From positions 1 through 39,913 of the forward strand of contig JBKBIP010000040.1 of the NCBI GenBank assembly GCA_046297495.1: a stretch of 39,913 bases of DNA, given 5' to 3'. Shown here piece after piece: positions 7,452 to 13,894 of the stretch. The stretch's first letter is position 1, and each line of letters opens with the position of its first letter. This stretch comes from JBKBIP01 sp046297495. GTDB taxonomy: Bacteria > Planctomycetota > Planctomycetia > Gemmatales > Gemmataceae. Under the pieces are notes generated by a model that made no database searches, was not told the DNA's origin, and worked only from the letters and a program-made list of their open reading frames with translations. Both the position numbers and the translations under genes were made by a program.

Positions 7452-9095
7452 ATGGCCATCGCGGAACAAGAACCCCAGGTGGAACGCCGGCCGTGGAATG
7501 ACATTCTCCACGATTGGGTAACGACCGTCGATCACAAGAAATTGGGGATCATGTACATCCTCATGGCCCTGTTCTTCCTGATCGTGGCCGGCATCGAAAT
7601 CATCCTGGTTCGCTGCCAGCTATTTGTCCCGCGCGCCCAATTCATCGGCCCGGATATGTTCAACCAGCTCTTCACCATGCACGGTACCACGATGGTGTTC
7701 TTCATGGGGATGCCGATTCTAATTGGCATTGGCAATTACATCGTGCCGCTGATGATTGGGGCGCGCGATATGGCCTTTCCACGCCTGAACGCCTTTGGCT
7801 TTTGGGTGACGTTGTTCGGCGGATTGGTGATGTACTTCAGTTTTCTGGCTGGCGGCGCTCCCGACATTGGCTGGTTCGGCTACGCCCCCTTGACCAGCGC
7901 GGCCTTCTCACGCGGCACCAGCACCGATTACTGGATCGTCGGCCTGTTGGTCAGCGGCACCGGCACCATTGCGGCGGGGGTGAATTTCATTGCCACGATC
8001 TTGACCATGCGCGCCCCCGGCATGACCTTTCGCAAGATGCCGCTGTTCGTGTGGATGATGTTCTTCGACGCTTTTCTGATACTGCTGGCCATCCCGCCGC
8101 TGACGGCCGCCTTGATCATGCTGTTGTTCGACCGGCAACTGGGCGCCCATTTCTTCAATACCCAAGCTGGCGGCGACGCGCTATTGTGGCAGCATATGTT
8201 CTGGTTCTTCGGCCATCCCGAAGTCTATATCCTGGTGCTGCCGGCCTTCGGCATGATCTCCGAGATCATCCCCGTGTTCGCGCGCAAGGTGATCTTTGGC
8301 TATGAATCAGTCGCCGCCGCCACGGTGGCCATCGCGTTCATCAGCCTGGGGGTGTGGGCGCACCACATGTTCACGGTGGGCATGAGCAAGACTCTGGATT
8401 ACATCTTCGCGGGGGCGACGTTCTTGATTGCCGTCCCCACCGGGATCAAGGTGTTCAACTGGGTGGCGACGCTCTACGGAGGGCGGTTGCGCCTGCACAC
8501 GCCGATGTTATTCGCCCTGGGATTCCTGGGGATGTTCCTGATTGGCGGCTTGACCGGCATTATGTTGGCCACCGTTCCCTTTGATTGGCAAGTGAGCGAC
8601 ACCTACTTCGTCGTCGGCCATTTTCACTTCGTCTTGTTCGGTGGCACGCTGTTCGCCGTCATGGCGGGCTTTTTCTACTGGTTCCCCAAGGTGACGGGCC
8701 GGATGCTGAGCGAAAAACTCGGCAAGTGGCAATTCTGGTTCCTATTCGTCGGCTTTAACTTGACCTTCTTGCCAATGCATATGTCCGGCATGTTGGGCAT
8801 GCCGCGGCGCATCGCCTACTACATGCCGGATCGCGGCTTTGAGATTTGGAATCAACTATCCACCATCGGGGCCTTCGTGCAGGTAATCGGCTTTTTGATT
8901 TTCATCTGGAACCTGGTGGCGTCACTGCGCAAGGAACCAGACGCGGGGGACGATCCGTGGGATGCCTGGACGCTGGAATGGGCCACCACTTCGCCACCGC
9001 CGTCGTACAACTTCGCCGTCGTGCCGGAAGTCCGCAGCCGACGGCCGCTGTGGGACCTGAAACACCCGGAAGACCCGGATTGGAAGTATGAATAA
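7452..9095 (+). CDS. ctaD: Cytochrome c oxidase subunit I
   Basis: This is the catalytic subunit reducing O2 to water and pumping protons, with twelve transmembrane helices in 547 residues. The heme a ligand lies in FTMHGTTMVFFMGMP (near residue 75). WFFGHPEVYILVLPAFG (near residue 255) holds the CuB His, the A1-type Glu and the cross-linked Tyr. AHHMFTVGM (near residue 305) supplies the two further CuB His, and GHFHFVLFGG (near residue 390) supplies the paired heme ligands. IGARDMAFPRLNAFGFW also matches A-family oxidases. The GHPEV motif indicates the A1 heme-copper oxidase class. The start at 7452 lies 12 bases after subunit II, and the end overlaps the open frame of subunit III. Confidence 0.98.
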   Translation: MAIAEQEPQVERRPWNDILHDWVTTVDHKKLGIMYILMALFFLIVAGIEIILVRCQLFVPRAQFIGPDMFNQLFTMHGTTMVFFMGMPILIGIGNYIVPLMIGARDMAFPRLNAFGFWVTLFGGLVMYFSFLAGGAPDIGWFGYAPLTSAAFSRGTSTDYWIVGLLVSGTGTIAAGVNFIATILTMRAPGMTFRKMPLFVWMMFFDAFLILLAIPPLTAALIMLLFDRQLGAHFFNTQAGGDALLWQHMFWFFGHPEVYILVLPAFGMISEIIPVFARKVIFGYESVAAATVAIAFISLGVWAHHMFTVGMSKTLDYIFAGATFLIAVPTGIKVFNWVATLYGGRLRLHTPMLFALGFLGMFLIGGLTGIMLATVPFDWQVSDTYFVVGHFHFVLFGGTLFAVMAGFFYWFPKVTGRMLSEKLGKWQFWFLFVGFNLTFLPMHMSGMLGMPRRIAYYMPDRGFEIWNQLSTIGAFVQVIGFLIFIWNLVASLRKEPDAGDDPWDAWTLEWATTSPPPSYNFAVVPEVRSRRPLWDLKHPEDPDWKYE

Positions 9096-9111
9096 GCGGG
9101 AGGAAATCAGC

Positions 9112-9723
9112 GTGAGCGAAGCCAGCAGCGCGACGGTCCAGCACGGCGGCCACGTTCATGACCAGTGGCACACCGACAAGGTCGGCATGGCCTCGTTCCT
9201 GATTTCCGAGGTCGCTTTCTTCAGTACCTTGGTGGTGGCGTATGTCTTCTATCTCGACCAGATACGGAAAAGCGATCCCAGCCCGGCGGATGTCTTTTAC
9301 ATGCCCCTGGTCATTCTCAGCTCGATCTGCCTGTTCTCCAGCAGTGCCACGATTCACCTGGCGGGGGGCGCGCTGCACAGAGGAGATCGGCACAAGTTCC
9401 TAATCTGGTGGGGCGGAACCATCATCCTCGGCGCCCTGTTTTTGGTCGGCACGGCATTAGAGTGGCGGGACTTGCTCGGCACCTACGACCTGACCATCAG
9501 TCGGAACATGTTCGGCACCTGTTACTTCACCCTGGTCGGCTTTCACGCCGCTCACGTGACGATGGGAGTGATGATGTTGTCCGCCATCTTTGGCATCGCG
9601 TGGTCAGGACGAGCCGGCGACAAATTCCCGCGCGGCGCCGAGTTGATCACATGGTATTGGCACTTTGTCGATGGCGTGTGGGTGGTGGTGTTCACGGTGG
9701 TGTACTTGGTGGGAAGATATTGA
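9112..9723 (+). CDS. ctaE: Cytochrome c oxidase subunit III
   Basis: This is an integral membrane subunit that stabilises the oxidase. The protein of about 203 residues has five hydrophobic helices. It contains HTDKVGMASFLISEVAFFST near residue 22, with the conserved Glu, and LVGFHAAHVTMGVMML near residue 145, typical of the family. A start at GTG 9112 is preferred because GGGAGG sits eight bases upstream. The frame is also open from ATG 9088, which overlaps the subunit I stop and would add eight residues, so that start remains possible. The C-terminus WYWHFVDGVWVVVFTVVYL is the classic last helix. Confidence 0.95.
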   Translation: MSEASSATVQHGGHVHDQWHTDKVGMASFLISEVAFFSTLVVAYVFYLDQIRKSDPSPADVFYMPLVILSSICLFSSSATIHLAGGALHRGDRHKFLIWWGGTIILGALFLVGTALEWRDLLGTYDLTISRNMFGTCYFTLVGFHAAHVTMGVMMLSAIFGIAWSGRAGDKFPRGAELITWYWHFVDGVWVVVFTVVYLVGRY

Positions 9724-9734
9724 TGCGTTAGGAT

Positions 9735-9767
9735 GATTCATCGGTTCCCGCTCGCCGCCGATGAATC
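9735..9767. repeat. Family A intergenic palindrome, short copy
   Basis: GATTCATCGG (9735-9744) and CCGATGAATC (9758-9767) are perfect 10-bp inverted arms with a 13-base loop. The element fills the gap between subunit III and the next gene, whose frame artificially opens inside it. Confidence 0.85.
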
Positions 9768-9781
9768 CGAGAGGACCAACG

Positions 9782-10687
9782 ATGGCTTCGGACGTGGATA
9801 CCTCAATACCGAACAATCCGGACATTCCCGAACACATCGAGATGCCGGCGGCCACGGTCTGGCCCATGATCCTGGCGGTGGGGGTGTGCATGTTAGGGAC
9901 TGGGCTAGTCACCAACTTGGCCCTATCCCTCTTGGGCTTGGCTCTCTTCCTGACCGGACTGATCGGCTGGCTGCGGCAACTGTTTCCAGGGCATGGCGTC
10001 ACGCTGGAGCCGGTTAAAGCGGAGCATCTGCCGCGTCCCATCGAGGGACAAGCGGGACGGGTGGAAACGTTGGGGCCAGGTCGGGCGGGCTACCGCATGC
10101 ACCTGCCAGAGATGATGCATCCATATTCTGCCGGCATCAGGGGCGGGATCATCGGTGGCTTGGTCATGCCCATCCCGGCCATCTTTTATAGTCTGATCAG
10201 CACCGGGCGACCGTGGCTGGCCATCAATCTGCTGGCTGGCATGTTGCTGCCCGGTGTCGAACAGATGTCCGGCGAGGAGCTGCGCCAATTTCACTTTGGA
10301 CTATTTTTCCTGGCCTTGGTGATTCATGCAGTGATCTCCGTCGGCTTGGGCTTGGTCTATGGCGTCATTCTGCCGATGTTTCCAGGGCGGCCGATTTTCT
10401 GGGGAGGCCTCGTTTTACCGCTGTTGTGGACCGGCGGCAGCTACGGCTTCATGGGGGCGATCAACCCGGCCTTGCAAGAACATGTCGATTGGTTCTGGTT
10501 CATTCTGTCGCAGATCGTCTATGGCGTGGTGGCGTCGGTAGTGGTGATGCGCAGCGAGCGTGTGCTTACCCAACCGATGCGCCGGGTTCGCGCCACGGAG
10601 CCACCCAGCGGCGACGTTTTACGCCAGGAGACGGACGCCCCGCCCGCGCCGGACCAAGACGAGAACCAGCCGGGAGGTGGCATGTGA
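9782..10687 (+). CDS. Subunit IV-like multi-helix membrane protein of the oxidase cluster
   Basis: The 301-residue protein has about six or seven transmembrane segments. The first two (residues 24-65, beginning TVWPMILAVGVCMLG and LTGLIGWLRQ) resemble the small subunit IV of bacterial aa3 oxidases. A polar linker leads to a second, unassigned membrane region (residues 110-265, including GGIIGGLVMPIPAIFYSL). The C-terminus is a charged, Pro-rich tail. The start at 9782 has GAGAGG upstream, while the longer frame from 9761 starts in a repeat. The stop overlaps the next ATG (TGATG), so the two are probably translationally coupled. Its position inside the cluster supports a structural or assembly role. 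I do not recognise the second region. Confidence 0.8.
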   Translation: MASDVDTSIPNNPDIPEHIEMPAATVWPMILAVGVCMLGTGLVTNLALSLLGLALFLTGLIGWLRQLFPGHGVTLEPVKAEHLPRPIEGQAGRVETLGPGRAGYRMHLPEMMHPYSAGIRGGIIGGLVMPIPAIFYSLISTGRPWLAINLLAGMLLPGVEQMSGEELRQFHFGLFFLALVIHAVISVGLGLVYGVILPMFPGRPIFWGGLVLPLLWTGGSYGFMGAINPALQEHVDWFWFILSQIVYGVVASVVVMRSERVLTQPMRRVRATEPPSGDVLRQETDAPPAPDQDENQPGGGM

Positions 10688-11529
10688 TGATATTTCCTAG
10701 ACATCATAGCGAGCGCGTCGGCGCGGGCTGGTTCGGTGTCGTTCTGCTGACTCTGGCTGGTTGCGCCAAACCGACGGAGGCGGATCGGTTGGCGGTCACG
10801 CAGCCGCCGTTGGATTTCCCGACGTTGTATCAACAAAACTGTTCGGGCTGTCACGGCGCCGACGGCAAGCTCGGAGGCGCGCCGCCGATCAACGACTCAA
10901 TCTTTTTGGCCATCTTCTCGAAAGAGAACATGCGCCAGATTCTCGACCAAGGGCGGCCCGGAACCTTGATGCCCCCCTTCCAGCCCTTGCCGCATTTCGC
11001 TTATCCCCAGGACTTCCTCCCGTTGCGACAACTGCAAGAGCAAAAAGTCATGGATCACCAAAAACAGATCGACGCCTTGATCGAAGGGATTTATGGGGAA
11101 TGGGCCACGCCGCCGCGACTGCCGGAAGGTGTCACGATCCCGCCGTATGACGATCCGGCGGTTACGGGCAATAAGGCAAATGGGGCCATGATCTTCCTGG
11201 ATGCCTGCGCCAATTGTCACGGCAATCAGGGGGAAGGCACCTTGGCGGCGGGAGCGATCAACAATCCGGCGTTCCTGGCCTTGGTGAGTGACCAAGCCCT
11301 GCGCCGCATCATTATCACGGGCCGGTCGGACTTCAAGAATGAGATGCCGAACTTCGCGTCCACGATGGGCCGCTCGCCATTATTTCAGCCGCTGACCTCG
11401 CAACAAATCGCCGACATTGTGGCCCTGATGGATTCTTGGCGCAAGCCATATTACCAGCTGTCCGCGCCAACCACGACGATGGCGGAGAAAGAGAAAACCA
11501 ATGCGGGAAGCGGGGCGACATCGGAATGA
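10687..11529 (+). CDS. Diheme cytochrome c lipoprotein
   Basis: The 280-residue exported protein begins with a basic stretch, a hydrophobic core and the lipobox LTLAGC (Cys near residue 26), so it should be lipid-anchored on the outer face of the inner membrane. Two class I cytochrome c modules follow, with CSGCHG near residue 50 and CANCHG near residue 175. PGTLMPPFQP holds a candidate Met ligand for the first heme. It probably shuttles electrons between the bc complex and the caa3 oxidase. The start at ATG 10687 overlaps the preceding stop as TGATG, with GGGAGG nine bases upstream. A GTG one codon earlier is also possible. The frame extends open far upstream, but that stretch is only a shadow of the preceding gene. 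Confidence 0.92.
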   Translation: MIFPRHHSERVGAGWFGVVLLTLAGCAKPTEADRLAVTQPPLDFPTLYQQNCSGCHGADGKLGGAPPINDSIFLAIFSKENMRQILDQGRPGTLMPPFQPLPHFAYPQDFLPLRQLQEQKVMDHQKQIDALIEGIYGEWATPPRLPEGVTIPPYDDPAVTGNKANGAMIFLDACANCHGNQGEGTLAAGAINNPAFLALVSDQALRRIIITGRSDFKNEMPNFASTMGRSPLFQPLTSQQIADIVALMDSWRKPYYQLSAPTTTMAEKEKTNAGSGATSE

Positions 11530-11561
11530 CTGTACGGCAGCTGACGGTGGTTACTTCCTGA

Positions 11562-11611
11562 GATTCATCGGTTCACGCACGCCACCGATGCCTGGTGCGA
11601 ACCGATAAATC
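11562..11611. repeat. Family A intergenic palindrome
   Basis: GATTCATCGGTTCACGCAC (11562-11580) pairs with GTGCGAACCGATAAATC (ending at 11611) around a loop of about 14 bases. It lies between the diheme cytochrome and Rieske genes, in a 123-base gap. Confidence 0.85.
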
Positions 11612-11652
11612 CTCGGAGAGAAGATACAGAATATCGAGGAGATGCGATTCCC

Positions 11653-12201
11653 ATGTCCGAAATCATGCAACCCGCTCCCGAAACACCGCCGGAACCACCG
11701 GATCGGCGCAACGTCTTGAAATACCTGAGTGTGGCTCTGGGCAGCTTGGCTGCTTTGGTCGTCGCCATTCCTTATGTCGGCTATCTGTTCGGCGCCCTGC
11801 TTAAGTTTCGCCCCGATGAGTGGATCGACTTGGGGGAAGTGAGTCAGTTTCCCGTCAATCAAACGATTCTATCTGTGTTCGCCAATCCGCTGCGGCAACC
11901 GTGGGACGGATTCACGGCCAATTACGGCGTCTATGTCCGCAACCTCGGCAACGAGCAATTTCTGGTCTTGGCGGTCAATTGCACGCACCTGGGCTGCCCG
12001 GTGGAGTGGTTCCCGCAGTCGGGATTGTTCATGTGTCCATGTCATGGCGGCGTCTATTACGAGAACGGCGAACATGCCTCCGGCCCGCCGCCGCGCGGTT
12101 TGTACCATTATCCTTGGAAGATCGAAAATGGCCGCTTGATGATCAAAGGGGGCCATCTGCCCACGTTGCAGGATACATTCGAGAAACCGGCGGGGGCGTG
12201 A
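11653..12201 (+). CDS. petC: Rieske 2Fe-2S protein of a cytochrome bc complex
   Basis: This high-potential iron-sulfur subunit takes the first electron from quinol at the Qo site. The 182 residues begin with a short polar N-terminus and one membrane anchor (about residues 24-50, KYLSVALGSLAALVVAIPYV). A periplasmic Rieske fold follows. The cluster motifs are CTHLGC near residue 113 and CPCHGG near residue 133, giving two Cys, two His and the disulfide pair. PPPRGLYHYPWKIENG is the usual proline-rich loop. The start has GAGGAG upstream. It precedes cytochrome b by 141 bases. Confidence 0.96.
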   Translation: MSEIMQPAPETPPEPPDRRNVLKYLSVALGSLAALVVAIPYVGYLFGALLKFRPDEWIDLGEVSQFPVNQTILSVFANPLRQPWDGFTANYGVYVRNLGNEQFLVLAVNCTHLGCPVEWFPQSGLFMCPCHGGVYYENGEHASGPPPRGLYHYPWKIENGRLMIKGGHLPTLQDTFEKPAGA

Positions 12202-12224
12202 TGGGGGATAGAGAATCTCCTTTC

Positions 12225-12293
12225 GTCCCTGGGGGTAAAAGTCTGCCGCCAAGCCCCGCCAGGAGCGTTAACCCCTGGGACTTTGGGACAGAC
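12225..12293. repeat. Inverted repeat between Rieske and cytochrome b genes
   Basis: GTCCCTGGGGGTAA (12225-12238) and TTAACCCCTGGGAC (12268-12281) are near-complementary arms with a 29-base loop. An additional GTCTG (12241-12245) and CAGAC (12289-12293) pair could form an alternative stem. It resembles no other element here closely. It may modulate distal gene expression within the operon. Confidence 0.6.
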
Positions 12294-12342
12294 GCCAAGT
12301 AGTGTAATGCCCACGGCGTGAAGAGTCGCACAAGGGACAACC

Positions 12343-13812
12343 ATGAAACAACTTCTTGGCAATCTGATAAACTGGTTCGAGTTCCGCTTGCGCTTGAGTG
12401 ACAATGTCTTGAAGATGATGCGGCATCCGATCCCGCGCGGGGCGGCAGGGGCCAAGGGTTGGTTTTACGTCTTCGGCAGCGCCAGCCTGACGTTGTTTCT
12501 CCTCCAAATCATCACCGGCATCGCCTTGGCTCTGGTGTATGTCCCTTCTGCCGATCAAGCCTACGAAACCTTGTGGTATCTCAATCTGCAAGCGGAATTG
12601 GGCTGGTTCATTCGGGCCATGCACAACTGGTCGGCGTCGGCGATGGTAGTCATGGTCCTGATTCACATGACGCAGGTGTTCCTGTTCGGGGCCTACAAGT
12701 ATCCGCGCGAGCTGACCTGGCTGGCTGGCGTGGTCCTGCTTGTCTGCACGTTGGGGCTGGCGTTCACCGGCCAAGTGTTGCGCTGGGACACCGACGCCTA
12801 CTGGGGCCTCAACGTCGGTATGGCCATGATTGGTCGGATTCCCTACCTCGGCCCGTACCTGGTCCATCTGCTCTTGGGTGGGCCGACCGTGGGCGGGGAC
12901 ACGCTGAGCCGTTTCTTCGCGTTGCATGTGTTCATCCTGCCGGGATTGCTGATTTTGTTTTTGACGTTGCACCTCTACTTGGTGTTGAAGAAGGGAATTT
13001 CCGAACCCCCCAAGGCGGGCGAAGGGGTGGACCCGAAGACCTACGACGCCAAATACGAGGAAGAATTGAAAAACGGCGTCCCCTTCTTCCCGGAAGCGTT
13101 CTATCGAGACGGGGTATTCTGCGCCTTGACGGTGCTGGCGGTCGTGGCCTTGTCGATTTTCGCTGGCCCATCGGGGCCGGATCGACCGCCGGACCCCGCT
13201 TTGATTCCCGCCAGCCCGCGCCCGGACTGGTACTTCCTGTGGCTGTTCGCCCTGTTGGCGCTCAGCCCGCCGAAGCTGGAGACGCTAATCATCTTGCTCA
13301 TGCCAATCGTTGTGGGGATCATTTTGGTGGCCCTGCCTTTCATCGGCGGCAAGGGGGAGCGCCACCCCAGCCGGCGACCTGGAGCGGTGCTGCTGGTGAT
13401 CCTGTTGGCGGCGGTCTTGGGAGTCCTGTCCTATCTCGGCGTGGTCGCCCCTTGGTCGCCACACATGGAAGCCTGGAGCGGCGATCCGATTCCGCCCGCG
13501 ATGATCGAGGATCGGCCTCCTCTGGAACTCATGGGAGCCGTGGTGTTTCAGAACAAGCAATGCCGCAATTGTCATGCCCTAGACGGCATCGGCGGTCAGC
13601 GCGGTCCCGATCTGACCTATGTGGGAACCTTGCTCACCAAGGACGAGCTGGTCCGGCAAGTGCTGCAAGGCGGCGGCAACATGCCCGCCTTCGGCAAGCA
13701 GCTTCGCCCCGCCGAGGTCGAAGCCCTCGTCGCTTTCCTGCACAGCCGCCATCCCAAAGGCCAAGCCCCCGCCGGGCCATCGGTCAAAGGGATTCCGATA
13801 GAAAGCGATTAG
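12343..13812 (+). CDS. Cytochrome b fused to C-terminal cytochrome c
   Basis: This is the membrane core of the quinol-oxidising bc complex. Residues 1-225 form the four-helix diheme b6-like part. Its His pairs are in MHNWSASAMVVMVLIHM (13 residues between) and LHVFILPGLLILFLTLHLYL (14 between), the second being b6f-like spacing. Residues ~250-365 are subunit IV-like, with SPRPDWYFLWLFALL giving PDWY instead of PEWY at the quinol site. After a further helix (about 345-375), the C-terminal ~90 residues are a class I cytochrome c with CRNCHA near residue 407 and the ligand Met in NMPAFGKQL. The 489-residue fusion replaces a separate cytochrome c1. The ribosome site (AAGGGACAACC) fits ATG 12343. 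Confidence 0.95.
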   Translation: MKQLLGNLINWFEFRLRLSDNVLKMMRHPIPRGAAGAKGWFYVFGSASLTLFLLQIITGIALALVYVPSADQAYETLWYLNLQAELGWFIRAMHNWSASAMVVMVLIHMTQVFLFGAYKYPRELTWLAGVVLLVCTLGLAFTGQVLRWDTDAYWGLNVGMAMIGRIPYLGPYLVHLLLGGPTVGGDTLSRFFALHVFILPGLLILFLTLHLYLVLKKGISEPPKAGEGVDPKTYDAKYEEELKNGVPFFPEAFYRDGVFCALTVLAVVALSIFAGPSGPDRPPDPALIPASPRPDWYFLWLFALLALSPPKLETLIILLMPIVVGIILVALPFIGGKGERHPSRRPGAVLLVILLAAVLGVLSYLGVVAPWSPHMEAWSGDPIPPAMIEDRPPLELMGAVVFQNKQCRNCHALDGIGGQRGPDLTYVGTLLTKDELVRQVLQGGGNMPAFGKQLRPAEVEALVAFLHSRHPKGQAPAGPSVKGIPIESD

Positions 13813-13829
13813 GGCGCTCTAATGAGGTG

Positions 13830-13873
13830 GATTCATCCATTCGCGCTCGGCAGTGAGTGAGAACCGATGAATC
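13830..13873. repeat. Family A intergenic palindrome
   Basis: GATTCATCCATTCGCGCTC (from 13830) and GAGAACCGATGAATC (ending at 13873) are imperfect inverted arms of the same family as the copies at 9735 and 11562. It occupies most of the gap between cytochrome b and the CtaG fusion. Confidence 0.75.
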
Positions 13874-13894
13874 AAACCATCCATGTGAATCATC

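Noticed and set aside
10213..10686. 158-codon upstream extension of the diheme cytochrome frame
   Set aside because: It overlaps the preceding gene completely. The lipoprotein signal and ribosome site place the start at 10684-10687.
12459..13856. 465-codon open frame on the same strand as cytochrome b
   Set aside because: It is a Gly/Arg-rich frame shadow of the cytochrome b-c gene, with no motifs.
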